Positions 15,737 through 24,093 of a stretch of 25,730 bases of DNA are shown one piece after another. The first letter of the stretch is position 1. Each line of letters begins with the position of its first letter. A program made the position numbers and the translations under genes. The notes beneath the pieces were generated by a model. It saw only the letters and a program-made list of their open reading frames with translations, was not told where the DNA came from and did no database searches. Source of the stretch: Baffinella frigidus (Eukaryota > Cryptophyceae > Cryptomonadales > Baffinellaceae); contig MU646430.1 of the NCBI GenBank assembly GCA_026770585.1, positions 7,262 to 32,991 on the forward strand, written 5' to 3'.

Positions 15737-16205
15737 GGTTTAGGATTTGGGGTTTGCGGTTTAGGGTTTAGGGTTTGGGGTGTAGAGGTGTAGGAGTGTA
15801 GGATTGTAGGGTTGAGGGTTGAGGGTTTAGGATTCAGGATTTAGGGCGTAGAGTTTGGGGTTCAAGGTTTAGGGTTCAGGATTTAGGGCTTAGGATTTAG
15901 GATTTAGGGTTTGGGGTTTAGTATTTCAGGACCACGCTTGTGTACGGGAGTTGGAGAGCCTTCTAATTCTGCCGGGAATCGTTGCTTTCCAGTTTAGGGT
16001 TTGGGGTGTAGAGTTCAGGGTTCAGGGTTTAGAGTTGATGTTTTGTTGACCTCTGCCGGGAATCGTTGCTTTCCAACGGCGAGAATCGCCTTAATTCTGC
16101 TGGGAATTGGAGCCGTTGCTTTCCAGTTTCGAGAAGGCATACTGGAACCCAGGGCCCTGGTTCAGGGTTCAGGGTTCGGGTTTAGGGTTTAGGGTTTAGG
16201 GTTTA
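15703..16205 (+). repeat. Interstitial telomere-like arrays (TTTAGGG strand)
   Basis: Degenerate TTTAGGG units at about 15703-15935 and 15993-16035, and a short clean run of TTTAGGG units at about 16178-16205. They are interrupted by other repeats. Confidence 0.8.
15969..16125 (+). repeat. Three copies of a 23-bp motif
   Basis: CTGCCGGGAATCGTTGCTTT followed by CCA occurs at 15969-15991 and 16052-16075, with a variant containing extra bases at 16097-16125. The copies are separated by telomere-like text. Confidence 0.65.
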
Positions 16206-16437
16206 TTGCCCTCCCCGACCGGCGCGGAATGTTTCCAGTACTGATCTCATAAGGAATTTCCCCCAATTTAAATCACCTTATGCTATCTTAGGGATGGGTT
16301 TTGCGCTATGGTCACAAATTCCACCCTCAGGGCAGCACCATAAACGGTGTTTAAAATTGAATCTGATTTCGCATTGCATCCTCCCAGTTGACTTCCTGTC
16401 CTGGCACACAGCCTGGGTGGTCGACCCCACAGTGGCA

Positions 16438-16438
<1 letters not shown>

Positions 16439-16508
<70 letters not shown>
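16439..16508 (+). repeat. 70-nt uninterrupted poly(G) run
   Basis: Seventy consecutive G, directly followed by a GA microsatellite. On the minus strand it is poly(C). It is either a true homopolymer able to form G-quadruplexes or a sequencing artefact (see findings). The preceding 230 bp (16206-16438) shows no gene. Confidence 0.95.
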
Positions 16509-16509
<1 letters not shown>

Positions 16510-16537
16510 GGGAGAGAGAGAGAGAGAGAGCGAGATC

Positions 16538-17420
16538 GAGAGTGATGCCTAACAGTGTCACGTTGGTCAAGTCATCAATTTTCGTATCAATTGTCATCAA
16601 ACCAAATCACTGGGGCACAGGCGTGTGCCTCATCGTCAAACGAGGGGCGGGAGCGGTGGGAGAGCCGCTCTCCCGAGCCCAAAACCCTAAGCCCTGAACC
16701 CTAAGCCCTGAACCTTAAGCCCTGAACCCTAAGCCCTGAACCCTACGCCCTGAACCTTAAGCCGGGCGCGGCTTAAGCAGGCGCAGTGGGAGAGCGGAGA
16801 CGCGCTGCTCGCCGCGCATACCGCGCGTTTTTTTACAAGAATTTGTACCAGGATGAGCCATCTATTGCGAACGAGTGTGTATGACACTCCCACTTCCGCC
16901 CTGGCGTGGCTGTGCCTGTTGTTCTCGGGGGTTTCCCATCAGGGGGGAGAGAGAGAGGGAGGGAGCGGGGGAGGGAGAGATCGAGAGAGAGAGAGAGAGA
17001 GTGATGCCTGCGGCCCTCTCTCCCTCTCCCTAACAGTGTCACGCGCCACTGTCCCCACAGGCGCGCGCCTCACCGTCAAGCGAGGGGCGCGAGCGAGGGA
17101 GGGAGGGAGGGAGAGAGAGAGATCGAGAGTGACGCCTAACAGTGTCACGTTGGCCGAGTCATCAATTTTCGTATCATGTCATCAAACCAAATCACTGGGC
17201 CGCAGGCACGCGCCGCATCGTCAAGCGACGGGCGGGAGCGGGCGCGTCTGCGGCCCGCTTGACGATGAGGACGCTTGATCGATCTCTCTCGATCTCTCCC
17301 TCCCTCTCCCAGAGAGATCGAGAGAGAGATCGAGAGTGACGCCTAACAGTGTCAACGCGTCACTGTCCCCACAGGCGCGCGCCTCACCGTCAAGCGACGG
17401 GCGGGAGCGGGCGCGGTGGG
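16538..17420 (+). repeat. Satellite with four copies of a GC-rich unit
   Basis: Units start at about 16538, 16999, 17126 and 17332. Each opens with GAGAGTGA(T/C)GCC, then CTAACAGTGTCACG, and ends with CGTCAAGCGA(C/G)GGGCG, then GGAGCG. Copies 1 and 3 share GTCATCAATTTTCGTATCA and CAAACCAAATCACTGGG in the middle; copies 2 and 4 instead share GTCCCCACAGGCGCGCGCCT, so there are two subtypes in alternation. GA tracts separate the copies. Confidence 0.75.
16680..16762 (-). repeat. Telomere-like array, 14-bp higher-order unit
   Basis: Repeats of CCCTAAGCCCTGAA, a 14-bp unit made of two diverged telomere-like heptamers. Orientation is opposite to the arrays at 121-1325 and 15703-16205. Confidence 0.75.
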
Positions 17421-17560
17421 AGAGCGGCGACGCGCTGCTCGCCGCGCATATCGCGCGGGGGGCGTTCGCGGTGGCGCGTCCGCGGTCGCAACGGGACTTC
17501 GTGCTGGATAGCCGCGCGTTTTCGCTCCTGCTGTGCAAGGTCGCGGCCGTGTTTTCTTTC
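17390..17560 (+). pseudogene. GC-rich gene fragment within the satellite
   Basis: A protein-like stretch (WESGDALLAAHIARGAFAVA, then SQRDFVLDSRAFSLLLCKVA) is open here. Part of the same DNA (GTGGGAGAGCGG(C/A)GACGCGC, then CTGCTCGCCGCGCATA) also occurs at about 16786-16822, and the 3' part (about 17520-17610) has an inverted homologue at 19535-19625. It looks like a gene piece spread with subtelomeric repeats. A PPR-like fold is possible but not shown. Confidence 0.3.
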
Positions 17561-17784
17561 TTTTCTTTTGAATTTTTTTCTGCGTATCCGCATGTTACGT
17601 TTCTTCAGCACTACTTATTCTTGGGTTCTTCTGATTTTTCTTCATCTGTTCCTACTCGCAGCCTCATATCGAAAATCTGGGCAGGCTTAGGGCCATAAAC
17701 CCCTTTGAACAGTATCCAGTCGTGGGACTCTCCAACCCACACGGTAGACTACACGGCAATCATTTTAAAAACAGTGTCGTCCAA

Positions 17785-17981
17785 TTTCGCTTAATTTCGC
17801 CTTTTCTCGGTACACACCTCGTGTCGTGTCCGCACCTCCGTACTGAAGAAGGGGTCTTGTCCTCACCTCCGTCCTAAAACCGTGGTCGTGTCCGCACCTC
17901 CGTACTGAAGAAAAGTCATCTCGTCCGGACAGGCAAGAATTTCACTTAATCCAGCCTTTTCCCGGTACACACCTCGTCACG
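17785..17981 (+). repeat. Direct repeats around CGGTACACACCTCGT
   Basis: Two copies of (TT/CA)CTTAAT...CCTTTTC(T/C)CGGTACACACC then TCGT lie at about 17789-17825 and 17941-17978, and two copies of GTGTCCGCACCTCCGTACTG then AAGAA lie at about 17826-17850 and 17888-17912. No gene is seen from 17560 to 18000. Confidence 0.6.
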
Positions 17982-17999
17982 TAACCACCGGATTCCAGG

Positions 18000-18165
18000 G
18001 GTCTTGGTGACCTCGTGGTCCACCGTGTACAGTCCATCTAAACCATTTGAACTAGAATCTTATCCATTGCCCTGGAACCGAACCGGAATTTCACCTTGAA
18101 TTCAAGGTGAAAAGGAACTCGGCCGCTGCTAAGTGGACATGGTGGGCCACGCGGTCACCAAGACC
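18000..18165. mobile_element. Foldback element enclosing a minus-strand 139-bp-family copy (copy A)
   Basis: 25-bp terminal inverted repeats (18000-18024 and 18141-18165; two mismatches) begin GGTCTTGGTGACC. Between them lies a partial copy of the 139-bp family in reverse orientation (about 18030-18136), with the GCTGCTAAGTGG terminus, an internal CACCTTGAATTCAAGGTG hairpin and the GATAAGATT core. The far end of the family copy is replaced by the 25-bp repeat. Confidence 0.7.
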
Positions 18166-18245
18166 ATTTCACTAACGTCAAATGTCACTAGCATGCACTA
18201 ACGTCAAATGTCACTAACGACACATGTCCAACTGGCAGGCAGCCG

Positions 18246-18450
18246 AGGCTAAACCCTAAACCCTAAACTCTAAACCCCAAACCCTAAACCCTACACCCTA
18301 CACCCTACACCCTACACCCTACACCCTTCACCCCACACCCTAAACCCCAAACCCTCAACCCCAAACCCTCAACCCTAAACCCCAAACCATAAACCATAAA
18401 CCCTAAACCCAAAACCCTAAACCCTAAACCCTAAACCCTAAACCCGAAAC
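18246..18450 (-). repeat. Interstitial telomere-like array (CCCTAAA strand)
   Basis: About 200 bp of CCCTAAA with CCCCAAA and CCCTACA variants, opposite in orientation to the left-hand arrays. The last units before 18445 are a clean CCCTAAA run. Confidence 0.85.
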
Positions 18451-18684
18451 TAGGTGGCTGAGGCTTGCAGGGGCGGGGGGTGGAGAGGGTGCGGGCGGAC
18501 GGTAAAATTCCGGTTAGATTCCAGGGCAATGGATAAGATTCTAGTACACATTGTTTAGATGGACTGTATCCGTGAAGCGCGCCCGGTGGCTGCTCAGTAG
18601 GCATGCACACCACTAAACCATACACCCTCAACTAGGTGGCTGAGGCTTGCAGGGACGGGGGGGTGGAGAGGGTGCGGGCGGACG
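18448..18684 (+). repeat. 52-bp direct repeats flanking a 139-bp-family copy (copy B)
   Basis: AACTAGGTGGCTGAGGCTTG followed by CAGGG(G/A)CGGGGGG and TGGAGAGGGTGCGGGCGGAC occurs at about 18449-18501 and 18630-18684. Between the copies is a 5'-truncated member of the 139-bp family (about 18501-18601) with the core GGATAAGATTCTAGTACACA and terminus GGCTGCTCAGTAGG. Confidence 0.7.
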
Positions 18685-18832
18685 GGCGGCCAGTGCCTTC
18701 CGCTTATTTCTCCGACGCGGCAAAAGTATTCCCGACCCCTCTTAAGTTGATCCGCCCACTTTAGAGGGTAAGTGCGGATGGGCGGCCAGTGCCTTCCGCC
18801 AACTTCTCCGACGCGGCAAAAGTATTCCCGAT
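18683..18832 (+). repeat. 96-bp period tandem duplication
   Basis: GGGCGGCCAGTGCCTTCCGC followed by TTCTCCGACGCGGCAAAAGT and ATTCCCGA is present at about 18683-18736 and 18779-18832. Confidence 0.7.
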
Positions 18833-18894
18833 CTTGCCGAAAGTCATCCTCGCACTTTTTCGCCCTGTCTCGGGTGACCACTTCACAAATCACT

Positions 18895-19064
18895 CACTAG
18901 GCCTGGGAAGTGGCTCAAATTGTGCTCTGGAACTATTCTTCAAAAGTTGATTTTGTACCGAAAATGTGTTGACTTTTGACACATCGGGGTCGGATCCGAC
19001 CCCGATGTCAAGGTTAATCGAGAATGTTCCAGACCGCTATTTGAGCCACTTCCCAGGGCTAGTG
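18895..19064. mobile_element. MITE-like element with 38-bp inverted repeats and a perfect central palindrome
   Basis: The left arm (18895-18932, CACTAGGCCTGGGAAGTGGC then TCAAAT) pairs with the right arm (19025-19064) with a few mismatches. In the interior, 18981-19008 is a perfect 28-bp palindrome (ACATCGGGGTCGGA and its complement), directly preceded by GTTGACTTTTGAC. No open frame is present, so any movement would need proteins encoded elsewhere. Confidence 0.7.
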
Positions 19065-19269
19065 GAAGTCATCAGTGTCACTAAGTCATCAGCGGTTCTG
19101 TCTGAAGTCGTTGGCAAGCTCCTGTGGCAGTGGACACTAAAAACACACATTGTTTTAATATAAAACGCCGGGGTCGTAGCATGGGGGGGAGTTTTTTTTT
19201 GGGGGGGGGGCACGCCAGAGAGTGTGAGTGTGTGGGGGACTCGTCGCTCATCGGACCAGCACAGTTCCG

Positions 19270-19409
19270 ACCACCAACCCTCACAGTCTGGGCAAATCGG
19301 GAAAAATGGCTCCAAAAATCCCCTTGAAGGCCGTCGGATTCCGAAGGCCTCCAAGGGGATTTGGTGTTTTTGACTTTTTCGATTTGCCCAAGTTGTGAGG
19401 GTTGGTGGG
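19270..19409. repeat. 140-bp foldback repeat
   Basis: The left arm (19270-19332; CCACCAACCCTCACA, GGGCAAATCG, ATCCCCTTG, AGGCC) is the complement of 19346-19409 with scattered mismatches. The loop contains TCGGATTCCGA. Confidence 0.7.
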
Positions 19410-19431
19410 AAGTGTCAGACGCGATTTCATT

Positions 19432-19523
19432 CACAATGCAACAGGAGGACTTGTACGAGAAATACGAGAAATAGGATCCTCTAGCATTCTCGAGTGGCTT
19501 GCAAGTCCTCCTGCTGCATTGTC
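19432..19523. repeat. Short foldback repeat
   Basis: The 22-bp arm 19432-19453 (ending AGGAGGACTTG) pairs with 19502-19523. The loop of about 48 bp contains GAGAAATACGAGAAATAGGA. The palindrome CTCCACACGTGTGGAG follows at 19525-19540. Confidence 0.65.
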
Positions 19524-19534
19524 TCTCCACACGT

Positions 19535-19625
19535 GTGGAGAAACGTGACATGCGGATACGCCAAAAAAAACGAGAAACAAATAACACGGCGGCGACCTTG
19601 CACAGCAGGAGCAAAAACTCCACAC
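19535..19625 (-). repeat. Inverted homologue of 17520-17610
   Basis: On the minus strand this reads CTCCTGCTGTGCAAGGTCGC followed by an AT-rich stretch and CGTATCCGCATGTCACGTTTC, as at 17524-17603. Both copies carry the same gene-fragment end (LLLCKVAAV or a shifted frame). Confidence 0.65.
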
Positions 19626-19788
19626 CTTCTTGTTAGTAATATTAAAGCATTTGTGTAGTAATTTTGATTGCCACCAAATGAAAGAAAAATAGGGTTCCCC
19701 GGATAAGTGTGACTCTCCACACGTCACACGAACACGGGCCTGCCTCGGGGTCTTGTCATTTCCAAACACGACCTTTCACGCTAATGGG

Positions 19789-19943
19789 GTAACTGCCTAA
19801 AAATGGGGTAGTTGGGCATACGGCATTGCCTAGGACCTCCTACCGTAGGCCGAAACTTTTTGGTCCTAGGATCCCTCGGCCTACGGTAGGAGGTCCCCTA
19901 GGCAATGCCGTATGCCTGACTACCCCATTTTCAGGCCGTTAGC
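19789..19943. repeat. Long hairpin with arms of about 60 bp
   Basis: The arms at about 19794-19852 and 19877-19936 share CATACGGCATTGCCTAGG, CCTCCTACCGTAGGCCGA and GGGGTAGT; the loop is about 24 bp. This is one of the longest near-perfect inverted repeats in the window and codes for nothing. The region 19626-19788 shows no gene. Confidence 0.8.
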
Positions 19944-20014
19944 CTATGAATGTTTCCAAGACAGGAACTGCCACGCCCACGCCCCTCCGGCACAAATCTT
20001 CTCTCCCTCCCTCC

Positions 20015-20153
20015 CCACTTAGCAGCGGCCGAGTTCCTTTTCGCCTTGAAACCAAGGCGAAATTCCGGTTGGAATCCAGGGCAATGGATAAGATTCAAGT
20101 ACACATCGTTTAGATGGACTGTATCCGTGAAGCCCCCGGTGGCTGCTGAGTGG
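20015..20153 (+). mobile_element. 139-bp MITE family, copy C
   Basis: Bounded by CCACTTAGCAGC and GCTGCTGAGTGG. Parts in order: left terminus; hairpin TTCGCCTTG-AAAC-CAAGGCGAA; ATTCCGGTT; core GGATAAGATTCAAGTACACA; GTTTAGATGGACTGTATCCG; right terminus. Within the core, GGATA and TATCC can pair. No frame of useful length and no clear target duplication are seen. Confidence 0.8.
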
Positions 20154-20248
20154 CTATCTCTGTAAAGCGACTCTGTATTTCCTGACATAATTGTGTGTCA
20201 CGCACAGGTACTGGACAGGATGCAGGACGCAGACCTCTCCCCATCATG

Positions 20249-21057
20249 GTCAAACCTCGTGGCGCTCCTCCACGCTGCCTCTGGCGCCGCAGAAAACGGA
20301 ACCCTCTCCCCACAGGTCGCGAGCCCCTCGGACCACTGTCGACTAATTTCATTGCGTCTCTCCATAGTTCTGTCTCATATTTTGGTGGGACTTGGAGCCA
20401 TTCTGTACATTTAGAATTTTAAAACTCTTTGATTTGTACCAGAAATCGTTTAGATGGACAGTTGAACCTCGTCGCGCTCCTCTACGCTGCATCCGGCGCC
20501 GCAGAGAACGGAACCCTCTCCCCACAGGTTGCGAGCCCCCCTCATTCCCCTCATTACAGTTGACTAATTACACGACTTCCACGTACAAAGCCCGCCTTGA
20601 CCACTCGAGAATACTGCAGGAACCTATTTACGTGTGGGATTGTAAACATTTGTACAAAGATGAGTAAAAACGTGGCGAGTTTAGTCAACGATCGCTGCCT
20701 CAGGCGCGGCAGAAAACGGAACCTGGATGAGTCATAACCTGCCGGATTTAGCCCTGGCTCAGTCAGAACCGGACCATCGATCGCTGCACCACCCTGGAGG
20801 GGACTTGCGGCCAATCCCGAATAACCCTTTATCGCAAAAGTTGACATGGTTTATACCACTAAAATACATATTAGACCTTTTTGTACCAGATCCATTCATC
20901 ACGGGGCAGTCGCATTGCGGCCGCATCTCAAGGGGAGTTGACTTAAGAATGCTCAAAATACCATAATGTTCCATCCAGGGTGGTCTGGCGCGGCAGAAAA
21001 ACGGAACCCTCTCTCCGCAGGTTGCGAACCCCTCGGACCAGTGTTGACTAATTTCAT
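20249..21057 (+). repeat. Dispersed GC-rich repeats, four copies
   Basis: Copies at about 20249-20350, 20459-20565, 20693-20735 and 20975-21057 share GC(C/G)GCAGA(A/G)AACGGAACC, and three share CTCTCCCCACAGG-like text followed by GACTAATT. Copies 1 and 2 translate to NLVALL(H/Y)AASGAAENGTLS, which has the look of a decayed helical-repeat protein but is too short to assign. Spacers carry TTTGTACCAGA-type motifs. No intact gene is present between 20154 and 21214. Confidence 0.6.
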
Positions 21058-21288
21058 GGTGACGCCCCCCTTAATCTTGTAAAGTAACTCGTTCTGGTAC
21101 AAATTATAAAACGAGGCCTCGTTTAAAAAGGAATTGGGGCCCTTTTTAGTTTTAAATGGCCTTTGTGGTGTGTAGTAAATTTCATCGCCGAAGTATTTTG
21201 AATTAAATTGTGCGGCGCAGGATATCGCGTGGACGCTGGAGCTATTCTCGGCGATGGAGTATCAGCTCGACGTTCCAATATCGAATTT

Positions 21289-21357
21289 CAATGAAAATTA
21301 CTACACTTTTGCTTTAATATTACTAGTAAAGATCGTTTCGTGTAGTAAATTTCATTG
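21289..21357. mobile_element. 69-bp mini-MITE, copy 1
   Basis: 18-bp inverted termini CAATGAAAATTACTACAC (21289-21306) and GTGTAGTAAATTTCATTG (21340-21357), one mismatch, around an AT-rich centre containing TTACTAGTAA. It separates two copies of the PPR-like fragment. A related terminus alone is seen near 21174-21192 and 19652-19669. Confidence 0.65.
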
Positions 21358-21574
21358 TCGGAATATTTAAATTAAATCGTGCGGCGCAGGATATCGCGTG
21401 GACGCTGGAGCTATTTGCGGCGATGGAGTACCAGCTCGACGTCCCCACGATGCGCCTTGCGTTCCATGCGCTCGCGTGGACTGCGAAATGGGGCAAGGCG
21501 AGATCCCCCCCACCCCCCACCACATCCCTCAAGTGGCGAGTAGGCTCATACGCCCTACGGGTTTGGGGTTTGGG

Positions 21575-21604
21575 TCAGCAGAGAGAGGGAGGGAGGGAGG
21601 GAGG

Positions 21605-21640
<36 letters not shown>
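21575..21640 (+). repeat. GGGA and GA microsatellite
   Basis: (GGGA)n followed by (GA)n between two PPR-like pieces. Confidence 0.9.
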
Positions 21641-21906
21641 CACCATATGCTTCCGACGTTCCGACGATGCGCCTCGCGTTCCATGCGCTCGCGTGGACGG
21701 CCAAATGGGGCAAGGCGAGACCCCCCACCACAGAGGCTACAATTTGCAAACACTTTGGTATCACTCAACTCAAGGCGCAAGGGCCTACCTAGGACCTGTA
21801 TCTAGAGTAGTAAAGAAGAAGAAGAAGAAGAAGCCACACGAGGCTACAAATGGCATTTTCTTAAAACCCTCTTTTAAGAAGGTCGTCTCTGCATTGTGTT
21901 GTAATT

Positions 21907-21943
21907 GTCACGTCCCCGGGGATTTACGCCCCGGGGACGTGAC
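21907..21943. repeat. Perfect hairpin with 15-bp arms
   Basis: GTCACGTCCCCGGGG and its exact complement around a 7-base loop; weak pairing extends outward (ATT / AAT). A GTACAAATACTGGA motif follows. Confidence 0.75.
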
Positions 21944-22013
21944 CAATTCTCGTACAAATACTGGACGCGACCTTAAAACTAACTGCGAAATGGGACAAGG
22001 CGAGACCCCCCAC

Positions 22014-22140
22014 CCACTCGGAACACTACGGGGAACATTTTAAAACAAAATTTGCTGACTTTTGGCATGTTTCCTTCCAATAATTAACTTTCCAGGCCCC
22101 GGATATCCGGGGCCTCGGTGCCCCGTAGCCTCCCGAGTGG
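22014..22140. mobile_element. MITE-like element with central GGCCCCGGATATCCGGGGCC palindrome
   Basis: Imperfect inverted termini (22014-22036 CCACTCGG...CTACGGGG; 22118-22140) enclose a perfect 22-bp palindrome (22094-22115) and a GCTGACTTTTGGC motif. The architecture matches the element at 18895-19064, but the sequences are unrelated. Confidence 0.6.
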
Positions 22141-22142
22141 TC

Positions 22143-22438
22143 CACCATATACTTCACATTCTGTTGTTACGAATTTGTTAAGAACTCGCTTGGCCGGCGC
22201 GGTGGGGGAAGGCGAGCGGTCCTACCAGATACTTTACGCTATGTATTTTTCGCATTATTCATTTTGAGGCTCACCATATGCGTCGCATTCTGAATTTTGA
22301 GGTCCCGCCATATACTTCAAATTCAGTTGTTGGGGGTTTGTTAGGACCGAACGCTGATTTGTTAAGAACAAACGTTGATTTGTTCATCACAAAACCAACG
22401 TTGATTTGTTCAGTTCAGCACACACGCTGATTTGTTAA
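22143..22438 (+). repeat. Short tandem motifs, gene-free
   Basis: Three CCATAT(A/G)C(T/G)TC(A/G)CATTC-like motifs (about 22142-22330), then four units of (A)CG(C/T)TGATTTGTT at about 22351-22438 spaced about 21-27 bp. No gene. Confidence 0.6.
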
Positions 22439-22577
22439 CCACTTAGCAGCGAGCGAGGACCTTTTCACCTTGAAATCAAGGTGAAATTCCGGTTGGGTTC
22501 CAGGGCAGTGGATAAGATTCTAGTACAAATCGTTGAGATGGACTGTATCCGTGAAGACCCCGGTGGCTGCTAAGTGG
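22439..22577 (+). mobile_element. 139-bp MITE family, copy D
   Basis: Exact termini CCACTTAGCAGC and GCTGCTAAGTGG, 139 bp. Hairpin TTCACCTTG-AAAT-CAAGGTGAA differs from copy C by one G-C to A-T pair change. Core GGATAAGATTCTAGTACAAA. Confidence 0.85.
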
Positions 22578-22900
22578 AAGAAACGTATTGTCATCGTCCT
22601 CGCCTGTTCTTTCGTACTCGAAGCCTGATGCGGAGTGATCCCAAAGTCTACCACCCATTCAAAAGTCAACTCACCTGATGACATCCCTCCCGTCGTATGG
22701 TCATGTTTTTTTTGACAGTGCTTTACCGTTTTTTTTTACCCCGTTGAGGGGAGGCACTTTGGCGAGATTTGAACATCACAGTGTTTGCAGAGAGTGTGCA
22801 GGGGACTGAGCAACTCTCTCCCTGCTGGCACGGGCACGCGGGGATTCATTCAAAAAAATCCGCAACCTTGAATTAACCCCGGTTATTCAATTTCTAGGCG
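22578..22900. other. Gene-free stretch
   Basis: Contains CAAAAGTCAACTC (inverted GTTGACTTTTG motif) near 22661 and two T-rich runs near 22706 and 22727. No gene or repeat of note is visible. Confidence 0.4.
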
Positions 22901-23038
22901 GGAATGGAGCACTTGGAGACGATTCTGCTTCGGATGGAGTGGTTGTGCGAGGATGTAAAACCCAACCCTAAGCAGGCTGGAATGGAGCACTTGGAGACGA
23001 TTTCGCTTCGGATGGAGCGGTTGTGCGAGGATCGAAGA
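22901..23038 (+). repeat. 78-bp in-frame tandem duplication in a small open frame
   Basis: GGAATGGAGCACTTGGAGAC starts at 22901 and again at 22979. The unit is 26 codons long and reads MEHLETI(L/S)LRME(W/R)LCED. The frame continues (RRAFGVLESKMAVMAG) before dissolving into a GA microsatellite at about 23104. Likely a fragment of a helical coding sequence, family unknown. Confidence 0.55.
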
Positions 23039-23103
23039 GCGTTCGGGGTGCTCGAGAGCAAGATGGCTGTCATGGCTGGCATCACGGGCCAGGTGAGGCG
23101 CAC

Positions 23104-23345
23104 GGGAGAGAGGGAGAGAGAGAGGGAGATAGAAAGGGAGAGAGAGAGGGAGAGAGAGAGGGAAGGAGGGAGAGAGGGAGAGAGAGCGCGCGAGCGTGTG
23201 CTGGCATCACGGGCCAGGTTAGGCGCACACCATGTAGGTATAGGTATAGTCTATATGACATATAGTGTATTTGCCGTATAGTCTAGATGACATGTAGTGT
23301 ATATGCCGTATAGTTGATATGACGTATAGTATATGTGACATGTGG
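23104..23345 (+). repeat. GA microsatellite and GTATAG tandem motifs
   Basis: A GA tract at 23104-23190 is flanked by two copies of GGCATCACGGGCCAGGT (about 23079 and 23202). Degenerate units of (G)TATAGT(C/G)TA(T/G)ATGACAT(A/G)TAG follow at about 23228-23345. Confidence 0.7.
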
Positions 23346-23681
23346 GTAGATCGAAGCTCTTCTCCTGGAGACAAGCAACCACACAGTGGACTTCGAGGGT
23401 TGCGCTGGGGCCGGAATTCCGGAATTCCGGGTGTTACGTGACCAATTTGCATTGTCCACCGTGTGGCTACACCATAAACGGATTGGACCCTAGCCGGGTC
23501 CTCACCTGACCGACGCAGTCTCACGACACCTGGTGCCCCTTGCTTTGCTTCAGTGCGTCAAGTTTCATACCAGGTCAAGCAATACCCCCAGGGAGTCCCT
23601 CGTGTGCACGAATATTGTCTGGCACCAAAAGTCAACATGTGTTCTTTTGGCGTAAAGTAAAAACGGAGTATGTTTGCCTCT
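23346..23681. other. Gene-free stretch with a short palindrome
   Basis: Holds CCGGAATTCCGGAATTCCGG at about 23411-23430 and an inverted GTTGACTTTTGG motif near 23623. No gene. Confidence 0.5.
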
Positions 23682-24093
23682 TGGCAGGTTCTTCCCATCG
23701 GGCGAACCCCGCAGCTGAACCGAATCTCAGAACGCAACGTTTCGTTTTCGTGGTACAAATGGTACGTACTGGCCTGGTGACATGCGACGGTTCGTCGTTT
23801 CCACGTCCGGTCTGAATACAAAAGCTCAACTGGACGCAAGTTTTGCGGCAGTTACTCCAACGAAGATATTTCGCTCAGACCGCCCCGCGGGCGAGCTGGG
23901 TTCCGGGCGGGAGGTTCCCTCCGCGCCTCCTGAGAAGTGTCGAGGACCAACCGCCGGATCCAGAGATATTTCTAGTCAACTATCTGATGACTTTAGACGT
24001 TGCCTGATAAAATGAAAATTGGCAGGTTCTTCCCATCGGACGAACCCCGCAACTCAACTGGACGCAAGTCTCGCGGCAGTTACTCCAACGCAT
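23682..24093 (+). repeat. Two interleaved direct repeats
   Basis: GGCAGGTTCTTCCCATCGG with CGAACCCCGCA follows at about 23684 and again at 24021. CTCAACTGGACGCAAGT, then CGGCAGTTACTCCAACG occurs at about 23825 and again at 24053. In the second location the two units are fused. No gene. Confidence 0.65.

Larger units (their letters stand above)
21215..22012 (+). pseudogene. PPR-like gene fragments, serially duplicated and broken
   Basis: At 21385-21510 one frame reads AQDIAWTLELFAAMEYQLDV, then PTMRLAFHALAWTAKWGKAR. The 35-residue spacing and pattern (LELFxxM, DVPTMxxAFHALAWTAKWGKA) resemble a pentatricopeptide repeat, an organellar RNA-binding motif. A near-identical upstream part occurs at about 21215-21285, the downstream part again at 21655-21722, and a last piece (TAKWDKARPP) at 21981-22012. 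GA microsatellite and small inverted repeats separate the pieces, so nothing here can make a full PPR protein. A weak BLAST match could overturn the family call. Confidence 0.45.

Noticed and set aside
20015-20153. Hammerhead ribozyme or other self-cleaving RNA in the 139-bp family
   Set aside because: A GAAA follows the hairpin, but no CTGATGA core or matching stems are present in any copy.
22351-22438. CRISPR-like array of CGTTGATTTGTT units
   Set aside because: Units are only about 12 bp and spacers are short and irregular, in a eukaryotic repeat region.
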